A stretch of 64,000 bases of DNA from Camellia lanceoleosa (lineage: Eukaryota > Streptophyta > Magnoliopsida > Ericales > Theaceae), in contig CM045759.1 of assembly GCA_025200525.1 (NCBI GenBank), positions 1,798,001-1,862,000 on the forward strand, in the 5' to 3' direction. Positions 1 through 10,950 of the stretch are shown in pieces. The translations under genes were made by a program, and so were the position numbers. A model generated the notes under the pieces. It ran no database searches, was not told the origin of the DNA, and saw only the letters and a program-made list of their open reading frames with translations. Numbering within the stretch: the first letter of the stretch is position 1; every line of letters starts with the position of its first letter.

Positions 1-1721
1 TTCATATCAAACTGGCACATAGGCCTTTCATATCAAACTGTCCACCATTCAAATGAATGAACTTTACAAAACTTACATAAGAGTAAGCAAATGGGACAAT
101 AACATAATTTAGATATTACTCACAGTGATCGGCTTGCAGATTTGCCCTGGAGCTTGACCCTATACATCACATAACATATACGGGTCACAATTTAACTCAA
201 TCCGTTCTTTAATTCACATATTCCTCTTTAGGCTTATTCTTGTCCCATTAACTCATTTACAATGCTTAACATATGCCTAAGAGTGTTTACAGGTGAAAGA
301 GAACGGAAAACAGAACACAGAATGCATTAACAGAATTTCAGCAAAACAGGGTCCCCGCTCGAGCGCACACTTTCCCTTTCGGCGGAGACGAAAGCAGTAC
401 CGCTCGGCGTGAGTTCTTCCGCTCGGCGATGCGCAATATCTTGGATGCTCGAAAACCCCGCTCGAGCGCGAATATCTCCGCTCGAGCGCACAGTACAAAA
501 TATGCAACAAATGCTGGAAGCTTGATTTCTCCGCTCGAGCGCGAATTCCTCCGCTCGAGCGGACATCAGAAATCTGGAAAACCCAGAATTGTGCTCTGAG
601 TTTGAAACTCAAGTTTGGAACACCAAAATCGATCCTCTTGGGCCCTTTTTCTGGAAAACTTATGAAAACACATAATATTACTTGGTACAAAGCTCAATTT
701 GTAAAATCAAAGCCCAAGGGAAGTTTAATCAAGCTCATTTCCAAACCAATTTTCAAGAATCCTTTCAAAACATGAAATGCATGATCTTTAAACCAATTTT
801 CAGCTTTAAATCTTGCTCTACAGAGCTCAATACTTTGAAAACAAACTGAAAACATGAATTCTTACATAAATCGAAAGCATGTGAGATTTCCATGAAATCA
901 AACCTCCAACTCAACAATATAAACATGCATGAACTTAATCACCTTCAAAGCTTTAATTACAAGCTCAATAGAGCTAAATCTCTCAAAACATGAGGAATTC
1001 ATGGACTTGAATATAACCATGAGCATGCATGTAACAATTAGCCATGAAACAACTTTAAATTCCTCAATATGCACATGCATGCAAGATTAGAGCTACAATT
1101 CAACATTATTAGCCATATCTTGGCTCTAATCTTTAATAACCTTCTAATTCATGCAAGAGTCAACAAATATGCACAATCAAGGGGATGGATTCCTACCTTA
1201 AGTCTTGAATTAGAGATGTAGGAGCTCAAACGTGCAATTATTCTTCCAAATCTTCAAGTCTCCAAGCAAAACAAGAAGAAAATATAATCCCCTCACGTCC
1301 TCTCTCTCTAATTTCGGTGGTGAGCTCCAATGAGCTGATGAAATAATTCCCTAAGTGTGAACAAGGCTCAACATATGAATAAACAAGGGCCCACTCACAA
1401 TGGCAATGTGGTAAATAAGTCAATCTTGGTAATTAACCCGTTTTAATCTAATTTAATCATTTCTAATCAATTTTCAGATAAATATACCATTAAATCACAA
1501 ATGCTCTACTGATTGCAAATCACCAAACGGTTCTCCGTTCGTGGCCAAATAAGGCCTTCAATTTAATTCCCGAAGCAGGTAGTTAAACAGATATTCCTAC
1601 GGTCAACAGATAAAAACTCAAAATCACACACATTCACATAATGACACATAAAATCATGCTAAACACACAATCATACTTAAATTAAGGACCAATTAGCATA
1701 ATACGGAATAGGGGTGTCACA
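1..1721 (-). repeat. LTR, truncated by window edge
   Basis: On the minus strand the LTR starts TGTGACACCCCTATTCC at 1721; its other end lies outside the window. It aligns by eye with the solo LTR at 29004-31539 and with the LTR at 3398-5928. Positions 750-870 almost repeat 5030-5160, while its outer 130 bases follow the 31400-31539 end rather than the 5800-5928 end. It carries five CGCTCGAGCG palindromes between 355 and 565. The first 40 bases look like the last decayed units of the 29-bp array seen at 29532-29849. Confidence 0.75.
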
Positions 1722-2164
1722 GTACCACTCCAATTCCACTAAATACAAATTCAGGCAAGCCAGGTGGACGGAAAACAACTTGTTTTGTCACACAATCAAT
1801 GGTAGCATGATATTTTTGTAGCCAATCCATCCCCAATATTACATCAAAATGATCGATATTCAATGGCAATAAATCAATAAACAGATGCACATCCCCAACA
1901 ATAATCTCCTGGCGAGTACATATATCGCGTGTCATGGATCCCGATAGGCGATCTTCTGACTAACAAGTAATTCATGGGTTCTAAGGGTCTATTCAATTTC
2001 CTCGAAAAAGCATACGACACATAAGAATGTGTAGACCCCGAATCAATCAATACATATGCATTTTGGGTGCAAATAGAAAGAATACCTGACACGACGGTCT
2101 CGGTATTCTGAACATCTCCTGGCACTAAGGCAAACACTCGGCCTTGCCTCATAGGCTCTTTCAT
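1722..2164 (-). pseudogene. Retroviral-type aspartic protease remnant
   Basis: Two overlapping minus-strand frames encode parts of a retropepsin-like protease. One frame holds VLIDSGSTHSYVS, the catalytic D-S-G-S/T motif. The next holds DVILGMDWLQKYHATIDC, the conserved C-terminal part typical of plant Ty3/gypsy proteases. The two pieces lie in different frames, and the reading is broken again before the LTR at 1721, so no complete protein is made. In an intact element this domain would be followed by reverse transcriptase; here the LTR follows directly. Confidence 0.8.
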
Positions 2165-2248
2165 TAGCCACAGGTTAGGCTTTGGTGTTGCGATTGATCT
2201 TCTGCGCTTGGTGCTTACTACTTACTACTGCGGGTTAGAGGGCGATCT

Positions 2249-3183
2249 TTAATCACATGGCCCACCTTGCCACACTTGAAACAAGCTCCCTAGGCGATAG
2301 CAAACCCCTTTATGTTTGTTGCCACACACAGAGCACGGTGGAGTGAAGCCACTCCCTTGGCTGGGGCTAGACATTGACCCCGTATTCTGTTTCTTACTTG
2401 ATGGGTTATGCTTGCCTTTCTTAAATTTAAAACCTTGCCTTTTTCCTTGCCACTCTGTGGTTGGTGTTTCAGACTGTTTCACTGCTACAATATTTACCTC
2501 AGCCATCAAAGCCCGATCAAGAACACCCACGAAAGTTGGCATTTTCAAAACACTGATTCGGTCCAGTATAGCAACATTAAGGCCTCCTTCAAACCTCCTG
2601 GCCTTCTTGTAATCGGTATCCACCATGTGTGGTGCATACCTAGCAAGTTCGGTAAATTTCTTTTCATAATCGGCAACAGACATTTTGCCTTGTCTCAATT
2701 GTTCAAACTCAGTCACCTTTCGGTCTCTGATGCACTGGGGAAAGTACTTTTCAAAGAAGGACTCTTTGAACTAAGCCCAAGTCATGATAGCATTTGCATC
2801 ACGGGTCAACATCCACCACCTTCTTGCTTCTTCCTGTAAGGTGAAGGTTGCTAACAATACTTTGTTGGCTTCGGAACACGGAAACACTTCAAACAACTTT
2901 TCAATCTCAAGTACCCAAGCTTCAGCCTTCAATGGCTCAAGGCCTCCCTGAAATGATGGCGGTTTCAGTTTGCTGAATTTATGAGTCAATGCAATAATAT
3001 CCTCCTCATTAGCATTCACATTCTGTACATTCGGTTCCGGTTGCACCGGAGGAGGAGGAGGTGGGGGCTGTGGATTCTGCTATTGATCTAATCTTTCAAT
3101 TATCAGTCCCATCATTAGTTCAAGTCTGGCCATTCTAGCCTCAGTTGATGAAGATCCAGGTTCATTTGCAGTTGTGTTATCCA
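2249..3183 (-). pseudogene. Gag polyprotein remnant (Ty3/gypsy)
   Basis: The likely start is the ATG at 3183 on the minus strand (MDNTTANEPGSS...), about 200 bases downstream of the primer site. An early stop follows ERLDQ. Further pieces show the plant gag core: FSKLKPPSFQGG...EAWVLEIEKLFEVF, then EEARRWWMLTRDA, then FEQLRQGKMSVADYEKKFTELAR. Near 2300-2340 a CSVCGNKHKGVC zinc-knuckle-like stretch runs out of frame. Stops and frame changes make this a pseudogene. Confidence 0.8.
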
Positions 3184-3382
3184 TTTCTCTATAATTAGTT
3201 ATAGTAGTTATAGCAATTATAACTTAAACAGTTACACACTTAAGCAGTTATCACATTGACCTGTATTCAATCATATCGTAATCACCCACTTTTCATGTTA
3301 ATGCAATGTCCTAATCTCTTTCCTAGGACACTCTATAGCTCATTTGGACACGTGTGTGCGGTATCACTCGTGGTTAAGTAGC

Positions 3383-3394
3383 GCTCTGATACCA
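3383..3394 (-). promoter_or_regulatory. Primer-binding site, tRNA-iMet type
   Basis: On the minus strand the sequence is TGGTATCAGAGC, the standard complement of the initiator tRNA-Met 3' end used by many plant LTR retrotransposons. It lies three bases from the LTR end at 3398, which fixes the element's orientation as minus. Confidence 0.85.
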
Positions 3395-3397
3395 CTC

Positions 3398-5928
3398 TGT
3401 CACGACCCAAACCCGGCCCTATGGGTTTAGCACCATAACTGGCCAGTAATCTGTGATTACCAAAGGCCTGCTTAACAATCATACAATATAAACAGAGTTC
3501 AGGGCTTGGCGGAAGCCAAAACAATAAATGAATAGTGTCCAATGAGCTGTGATAATCTGTATGCCAAAAACATTTTTCATGCATTCAAACAGTTCGGTCT
3601 AACGACCATTTCTGATCGGTTAATGCGAGGATCCAATCCCTTGACAACAGTACAATACATAACGGCATACACAATATACATATACATAACAGTCAATAAA
3701 ACTGGGGCCTAACCCCTTGGACAATACAGTAACGGTATACAGTCTATACAATGATCCCACGATAGTACAAAACAGTGAGACAGACTGGGGAAATCAAAAC
3801 CCCAAGGCCATAGCATGGCAACTAGGAACCTCACTGTGAGGCACACAGTTTGGACAAAGCGGGGGTGACCCACGCTCTAGCTCGTCAGTGCGAGAACCTA
3901 CATATATATATAAACAGTGAGCTAAAACCCAGTGAATAGCATAATGTGTAAAGGGGTTATGAATGAATGTCCTTGCAGTAATGAAATCAATTCATTAAAC
4001 AGTATTTCAATCTTTCAATATTTCAGTCAATCAATATTTTGATCAATCAATAATTCAGTCAATCAGTCATATGTGGTACATCCCTTAGCCTATAAACAAT
4101 AGGTCCAAAAGGACCGGGCCTTGTCAGACCCAACAATAGTGATGGCCATCAATCAATAACAATATGGTTCCACAAGGAAACCGACAGATGTGGATTCAAG
4201 AGGTGGCTCCCACTGTAGCACTTAGCTCCGCAGATTCTAGAGGTGGCTCCCAGTGTAGCACTTTGCTCCATATCAGTAAACAATCGATATGATAATGCTA
4301 AGGATGCCACAATATAATTAAATGTCTGAGACATACATTTATTCAATAAACAATATCAGTTCAATAAACATTTCGATTCGATTATTCAAAAGATAACCAT
4401 TTGGAACATATCTTTACACAATCATTTACTCATTGATTGGGCTATCGATGTTAGAGCGCGTCTAGTGAGCCAACCCTAAACAGTCAATCAATAGAACACA
4501 CACTAAGTTTACAGTTGGAAAGGATGATAATTAAATCCCTAAATTTCCTCGGTGTGGTTCTATGTCCAAATCCTCATTAAGATGCCTTAAACTAGGCCTA
4601 AGAATGCTTAGGATGGGATGAGGATGCAAAATTACACTTGGAAGGCATTTTTCAAAAGTTGCTGGAAATAGGCACCTCGCTCGAGCGAGCCTTCATTCGC
4701 TCGAGCGAGCTTCCAAAATCAAAGGCTTCGCTCGAGCGAACAATCCTTCGCTCGAGCGGAAAAATACTGGTTGCTCGATTTTTACGCGCGATACCACGCT
4801 CGATGCTCGCTCGAGCAAGCTTGCAAAATCAAAGGGCTCGCTCGAGCGAGGAAGCAAAATCTGGAATTTCCAGATTTGTCTCCCAAGTTCGAACCAAGCA
4901 TTCAACCATCCAAAACTCAACCTCCTGGGCCCAAAATCTGGGAAAACACTTCAAACTCAATGTACTTCAAGTTTTAAAAGCCAATTTGTACATGCAAGGC
5001 CCAAGAGTTGATCAATCAAAGCCATTTTCAAACCCAAATTCAAGAACACTTTGAAAACATGAAATGCATGATCTTCAAACCAATTTTCAGCTTTAAATCT
5101 TGCTCTAGAGAGCTCGATAGTTTAAAAACAAACTGAAAACATGGATTCTTACATAAATATGGGCATGCATGTGACCATTAACCATGAAATCAACCCAAAA
5201 TGCCTCAATATAAACATGCATGTAACATTCAAGCTTCAATTCAACATTTTTTGGACCAAATCATGCCTCAACTCTACAATGTAACTATCTCATGCAAGAA
5301 CTAGCTTAGAGACAACATTAAGAAGGTAAAATCCTTACCTAAGTCTTCAATCACAAGTGTAAAGGCTCAATCAAGCAAGAACTCTTCTTATCTTCTTAAT
5401 TTCCAAGCAAGATCAAGCAAAATGAGATGAAATCTCCCTCAATACTCTCCTTCTCACTCTAATTCTCTCCTTGGTCGGTTGGGGCTAAGGGAAATGGCTG
5501 CTCAAGATGTTTGTTAAGTGTGGTAAGGCTCTAGAAGAATAGTATTAAGCAAAGCCCACCCAATGGCATAATTGTAATTAAGGCAACTCTTTAATTAGCT
5601 CAATTTAATCTAATTTAATCATTCCTAATCAATTTTCAGATAATTATACCATAAAATCACAAATATTCTACTGATTATAAAACACTAAACGGTTCTCCGT
5701 TCGGCCGCCGATAAGGCCTTCAATTAGCAGTTTAAACATAAAGTACAAACAGATAAATCATATAAGTCAACAGATACAATATGTAATATAACAGACAACT
5801 TATTCAATTTCAGTTTCGCTTTCAATCGATCTATTCAGTACTTCAATTAGTTCGATAATCAATCATTATCAGTTCAGTTTAGCGATAATCAGTATATAAT
5901 TCGGCAATCAATAGCGAGGGTCGTTACA
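3398..5928 (-). repeat. 5' LTR of the Tekay-like element
   Basis: This 2531-bp LTR begins TGTCACGACCC and ends GGGTCGTTACA on the plus strand (TGTAACGACCC...GGGTCGTGACA when read in element sense). It has two copies of an AGAGGTGGCTCCCA-containing repeat near 4199-4270, a perfect GGTCC-AAAA-GGACC inverted repeat near 4100, and a cluster of CGCTCGAGCG palindromes at 4678-4850. It matches the outer solo LTR at 28733-33798 through much of its length. Confidence 0.85.
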
Positions 5929-6624
5929 ATAAGAGCATGTCATGCAAGCTTACACACTTTGAATACACGTTTTGAAGTTCAAAACCAGTTCTGGAATACC
6001 CAGAATTTGACCGCATCGCTCGAGTGAACAAGTTGTTGCTCAAACGCACTTATCATGCATATAGTATTTTTGCAAACATTGGCAGTTGGCTCAAGTGACC
6101 GAGTTACCGCTCGAACGACCGCCTTTTTATTTTTCACCTTGGCTCGATTGACCATCGAGCCTAGATTCAGACCATTCAGTACTTTTGCAAATCATGTGGT
6201 CCGTTCAAGCGACCAATGCTGCGCTTAAATGAAGTGCTCTGTTTCAACATATTTTGAAAAGACATCTTTTGATCACGTATGCATTCTCATTCTTTTCTGA
6301 GCATTCTTAGACATAAATTAGGCCTCATGAATGACCTAATAAGTAAGAAATTGAGGGTAAAGAATTAAGTAAAGCAAGAATGATTTGAATTGGTCAAACA
6401 TTCCAATGTGTGTTACGTGTTATGTGTAATATAGGTTGGATCATGGAGGTGTGACAACACTTCGAACACTGCGAGTAATATCTTAGTAAAGATATTTTGT
6501 TATATGTTATCTTCTTAAATACTTTTATGGTAAGTCTCTGAACTTATGATTTTTGAAATATGAATAAGATTTCAAATGTTTCAATGTGACTTTTGAATTT
6601 GATTTGATAAGGATCAAAGTATGA

Positions 6625-6990
6625 TGGACCCAAGGTCGTTTTGTATATAATGGACCTAAGGTCGTTTTGCATATGAGTTAGACCTAAGGTTGTTTTGTAT
6701 ATTTGTCTTAATGGACCAATGGTCAATTTGAATAAGAATATATTGGACCAAAGGTCATTTTGAATATTAATATGTTGGACCTAAGATCGTTTTGTAGATT
6801 TGTCTTAATGGACCAAAGGTCGTTTTGAATATGAATATGTTGGACCTAAGGTTATTTTGTATATTCGTCTCAATGGACCTAAGGTCGTTTTATATATTTG
6901 TCTCAATGGACCAAATGACGTTTTGAATAAGAATATATTGGACCAAAGGTCGTTTTGAATATGAATATGTTGGACCCAATGTCGTTTTGT
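6625..6990. repeat. Tandem array, about 12 units of 26-33 bp
   Basis: Units begin TGGACCTAAGGTCGTTTTG and alternate in their tails (TATATTTGTCTTAA versus AATATGAATATGT). The core GACCTAAGGTC is nearly palindromic. The array is cut at its right end by the hAT insertion and resumes only as a trace after 7887. Confidence 0.85.
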
Positions 6991-6991
6991 C

Positions 6992-7878
6992 TAGAGATGG
7001 CAATGGGGACTGACGAGGACCCGACCAATCGAATTAAGTGGTGATTCCCGAAAAATATCCCAGGGACGGGGAATGATATTCAAAATTTCATCCCGATGAT
7101 ATACGGGGACAGATTTCACCCGATCCCCGACCGATCCCGCCCGCCCTTTTTCTCCCGGCCGCGTTGTTTTTCCCTTATATATATATAACATATATAGGGT
7201 TTGGTTTAAAACCAAACCGCAGCCTCTTTCTCCTCCCTTCTATCTCTCACTCTCTCACTCTCTCTCTCTCTCTCGGTAAAACCCTCCCCCCTCCGATGTC
7301 CTCCCTCCGATGGCCCTCCGTTCTCCACCACCGCTCTCGCCGATCTCCCTCATTCAAGACTTCATCACGTCCTTCCAACTGAGGTCCGATGCTAGATCGA
7401 TCTCCATCATGCCTCGCTCTCTTCTCCGACTCGATCGATCTCCATCTGCAGATCCTGAACAAGAACAACACAGATGATGAAGATGATGATAGATATGTTT
7501 TTATTTTTTTATTTTTTATTTTTTTAAGATGATGATAGATATGCTTGTGTATGTGTGTTTGATGATGAAGATGATGATAGATCTATCTCGATCTGTCTAT
7601 CTATCTTGATGTTGATGATGAAAATATGTTATTGTTGATGATTTATGATCATCTAGCTATCTTGATGTTATTGTTGTTGCCGTTGATGTTGATGATGAAA
7701 ATGTTCTCTCTATCTCGATCTGATTTATGAGTCAAGGATTTTCCGAGTCGAAACCCGATCCCCATTAGGGGACGGGGGTGGGGGGGATGATGGGTTCCCC
7801 GTCGGGGATCGAGATGACGGGAATTTCAGAATTCGGAGGGGGGGGAGAGGGTGATCCGGCCCGCCATTGCCATTCCTA
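6992..7878. mobile_element. Non-autonomous hAT-type transposon
   Basis: This 887-bp insertion is flanked by a perfect 8-bp TSD GTTTTGTC (6984-6991 and 7879-7886). The ends are imperfect inverted repeats, TAGAGATGGCAATGG on the left and TAGGAATGGCAATGG read from the right. An 8-bp TSD and TAG(G/A)..ATGGCAA ends are typical of plant hAT elements. Subterminal regions are rich in GGGGACGGGG-like blocks. The interior has a CT-rich stretch (7225-7280) and GATGATGAT repeats but no transposase, so it would need an enzyme supplied in trans. Confidence 0.9.
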
Positions 7879-8203
7879 GTTTTGTCCTTTTGATATGTTT
7901 TAAGTATAATGGACTAGACTCGAGGTCATTTCGCTTCGTTATGATCTACTTAAGTCTATTATGAATGGGAATAATATTCCACATGTAATATGTATAAGTA
8001 TGATTTATTATATACGAATCTCATTCATTAACCTATTTACTTTGATGTTATTCACTGAGCTTTTGCTTACTCTTTATATATATGTATGTAGGTGAGCAAC
8101 AGGTTGCCCAGCCTTAGAGTTTTCTCAAGAGAAGCTTGTGGTTTTGAGATGTCAACCTTGGAGTGCCTCTTCGTAAAGGCTTTTGTTTATTTTGTTTTGA
8201 TCT

Positions 8204-8320
8204 TTTACTTTCTTTTGTTAGTCATGTTTGACTATGTCTATATATAAGTTTTGGTTTTTGTATGGTTATGATATATGTATGATCTTGGACATGTGAGATC
8301 TTTATATATATATATATATG
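8204..8320. repeat. Left copy of 117-bp direct repeat
   Basis: Starts TTTACTTTCTTTTGTTAGTC and closely matches 9331-9447, with about ten differences by eye. The copy ends exactly where the inserted LTR begins (8321). Confidence 0.8.
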
Positions 8321-9330
8321 TGTACAAGCACGAAATAATCCTTCTCGTATAATCCTATTGATCAAGTTTGCACTCCTCCAAACGTCGTCTTATCACCTGA
8401 AAACACAAAGGTGAGCCAGCCGACAAATGTGTGCCAAAAACTCCTCCGATGCCTTAGTCAATAAGTTGATAAAAGACACTAAAGCTCTGTGAATTCAGGA
8501 ATATGAATTGCAATACCTAAGATTAGGGTTTGGTTTGAGCTTTTGTAGATTCGGCATGACACAATCCCAATAGGACTCTAACTCTCCTATGTAAAGTCCT
8601 CCTAGGAATCACATTCTCAAGAGATAATGCTTATCTCTTAACACTCTCATCACTGCAAGCCAAGTGAGATGGCACAAGTCTTTGCTCGACTTTCTGCTGT
8701 GCAACCAGACTACTTTTGCTCTGTCCACCAATGGCTTAGCCATGCAACACGCAATGTTGTGTAATGTTTGCACGGCGCACCACTAAGCTGACATTACACG
8801 GCTCTTCTCCTAACTCAGCTCTCCTCCAAGCTTGGCTTTCCTCTCTATTTGACTACCTTACTTGGTAGCTTAGCCATGGCGTTAATCGCCACTAGAAAGT
8901 AGCTAGTTCCAAAAATATAGGCATTTACTAATTCTGTTAAACATTTTTTACTGCCATTCCAATTTAGCTTGGTCCAATTTGGCTACACAAATTACTTTCT
9001 CAATTGCCCCTTAATTCCATCTGCAATGCATGATTGAGATTACTCTGTCTAACTGAGCTACTTTGCCCTATCCAACCGGGCTCACCAAAATTGCTCAATC
9101 ATAGATTTCTTATAGTTAAACAATCTTACCAACCTACTTTGCTGAGCTAACCAGCTCGACAAAGATTAGCTCAGCAAAGATTTGCCAAAGTTGGTCAAAC
9201 CTGTCAACCTACTTTGGCGAGCTAACTAGCTTGGCAAAGATTTTTCAAAGTTAGTTAACCCTAGCAACCTACTTTGCTGAGCTAACCAGTTCGACAAAGA
9301 TTTGCCAAAGTTTGTCAATCCTGTCAATCA
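8321..9330 (-). repeat. Tat-type LTR inserted in another LTR
   Basis: Read on the minus strand this 1010-bp segment runs from TGATTGACAGG to GCTTGTACA, so it has TG...CA ends. Its minus-strand 3' three quarters matches 19100-19955 (for example the GACGACGTTTGGA...CAAACTTGATCAA block). Its minus-strand start is three to four copies of the ~61-bp unit that forms the array at 10419-10950. It therefore belongs to the same Tat-type family as the element spread over 9643-19955, but in opposite orientation. It is not flanked by a 5-bp TSD but by a 117-bp direct repeat. Confidence 0.75.
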
Positions 9331-9447
9331 TTTACTTTCTTTTGTTAGTCATGTTTGACCATGTCTATATATAAGTTTTAGCTTTTGTATGGTTATGATA
9401 TATGTATGATCTTGGAAATATGAGATCTTTTTATATATGTATGGGTG
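9331..9447. repeat. Right copy of 117-bp direct repeat
   Basis: Starts at the first base after the inserted LTR with TTTACTTTCTTTTGTTAGTC and follows 8204-8320 to its end. After it the host LTR sequence continues to 9642. Confidence 0.8.
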
Positions 9448-9642
9448 TGAATTATTAATGTACAAAATGTTTTTGTTCATGCCATTTATGCACAAGCTTA
9501 TCGACAAATTTTATATTTTTGTTTCCGCTTCTGGCTCCATATAATTAAATATGATTTGATTTCTGTCTGAGGCCATAGGTAATTTCATGATTACCGATCA
9601 ATTATGATCCAAACCTCTAAGGGCGGGTTTAGGTCATGACAA

Positions 9643-10240
9643 GGCCATACTTAAAGTGTGTCTACCATAGCAAAGTTAAGGCATTTTTCCTCGAAATTCA
9701 TAACGAATTTGTGGAAGTCATCAAGGGGGGAGGTCATTAGCTTACCGAGCTATCTCGCAAGGATATTGGTGGCCATGCATGCAGGTAAACGCAGACAAGT
9801 ATGTCAAGAAGTATGAAAAGTACCAGAAGTTTGCGCATCAAATCCACTAATTGGCCAGAGAACTTTTACCTTTGACTAGTCCTTGGCCTTTTGCAATGTG
9901 TGGTTTAGACATAGTGAGACCATTCCTAACCGCGTTGGGCAACAAGAAGTTTTCATTGAGGCAATGGTCTACTTCACAAAGTAGGTAAAAGTAAAAGCGA
10001 TTGCTTCCATTAAGGAGAAAGACATCATAACTCGGTTTGGAATTCCGAAAGCTCTGATATCAAACAACGACACTCAATTTGATGGAAGAATCTTTCTAGG
10101 CTTTTGTGAAGAGCACAAGATAGAGTTCTACAACTCCACACCAGTATACCCTCAAGCTAATGGCCGAGCCAAAGCATCAAACAAAGTAATCTTGGACGGC
10201 TTAAAGAAACGATTAGAGAAAGCAAAAGGAAAGTGGTGAC
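9643..10240 (+). pseudogene. Integrase remnant of a Tat-lineage element
   Basis: Plus-strand translation gives an integrase core with stops and frame breaks: a decayed H2C2 zinc-finger part (KYVKKYEKYQ, where cysteines are expected), a central part around 9900, and the clear segment FGIPKALISNNDTQFDGRIF followed by YNSTPVYPQANGRAKASNK. D and E positions of the D,D-35-E core are partly lost. It begins abruptly after the LTR at 9642, so the upstream pol lies left of the nested insertions or is gone. The retained end is the C-terminal side of pol. Confidence 0.85.
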
Positions 10241-10418
10241 CAAGTTATTGCAAGACCATGGAACACAACCAACTTGAAGTGGTTCTATTTTTAGTTTCAG
10301 CACCTGTAATTTTTTCTTTCTTTTTGCTCGACATTAATAAAAAACAAGTACAGTTTTCTTTTCAGACTTTGTCTTGTTGTAGTTTTACTATGTGCTTGTA
10401 TTACTTCGATCTAAAATT

Positions 10419-10950
10419 GGAAATCTTTGACCGAATTGGTTAGCTTGGCAAAATGGGTTAGCAGGATTGATCATTTTTTTGGAAATCTTTGCTCGACTAG
10501 TTAGTTCAGCAAAGTTGGTTGGCAGGATTGACCAACTTTTTGGATATCTTTGGCCGAGTTGGTTAGCTCGGCAAAGTGGGTTAGCATGATTAACCAACTC
10601 TAGAAAATCTTTGCCCGGCTGGTCAGCTCGACAAAGTAGGTTGGCAGGATTGCCTAATTTTTTGGAAATCTTTGCCTAGCTGGTTAGCTCAGTAAAGTGG
10701 GTTGGCAAGATTGACCAACTTCTTGGAAAATCTTTGCTCAACTGTTTAGCTAGGCAAAGTATGTTGGTAGGATTAACCAACTTTTTGAAAATCTTTGACC
10801 GAGCTAGTTAGCTCGGTAAAATAGGTTGGCAAGATTAACCAATTTTTTGGAAAATCTTTGCCTGACTGGTTAGCTCAGCAAAGTAGATTGGCAGGGTTAA
10901 CCAACTTCTTGGGAATCTTTGCCAAGCTGATTAACTCAGCAAAGTATGCA
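10419..10950. repeat. Tandem array, ~61-bp unit, 8.5 copies
   Basis: The unit reads roughly GGAAATCTTTGCTCGACTGG then TTAGCTCAGCAAAG, TAGGTTGGCAGGATTGACC and AACTTTTT. Copies differ at several positions each. The array lies between integrase and the antisense ORF of the Tat-type element, the place where the element at 38768-52599 also has tandem arrays. Its right edge is the junction with the insertion 10951-16371. Confidence 0.9.

Larger units (their letters stand above)
1..5928 (-). mobile_element. Tekay-like Ty3/gypsy element, pol deleted
   Basis: A minus-strand LTR retrotransposon made of a left (3') LTR cut by the window edge (1-1721), an internal part of only about 1.7 kb (1722-3397) and a right (5') LTR (3398-5928). 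Gag and protease remnants are present, but no reverse transcriptase, RNase H or integrase. The primer site next to the right LTR matches the 3' end of initiator tRNA-Met, and the gag/protease types resemble plant chromoviruses of the Tekay (Del) lineage. The right end abuts ATAAG, which should be repeated left of the window if the element is a simple insertion. It lies within an oppositely oriented LTR of the same broad family (5929-9642). Confidence 0.75.
5929..9642 (+). repeat. Tekay-like LTR, reverse orientation, interrupted
   Basis: Read on the minus strand this starts TGTCATGACCTAAACCCGCC at 9642, matching the start of the LTRs at 3398 and 29004. Markers along its length also match in inverted order: a TCTGG...CCAGA element near 5993, the GATATTACTCACAGTG counterpart near 6470, and the CACCTACATACATA...CAGTGAATAA block near 8045-8095. 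Its other end is cut where the element at 1-5928 was inserted. No primer site follows 9642, so this is a solo LTR or the 3' LTR of an element lying to the left. It contains the hAT insertion 6992-7878 and the foreign LTR 8321-9330. Confidence 0.75.

Noticed and set aside
327..690. Open minus frames with RSSG/ARAE repeats (also 4638-5054 and 32617-32842)
   Set aside because: They arise from translating the CGCTCGAGCG palindrome cluster in LTRs; frames are not conserved between copies.
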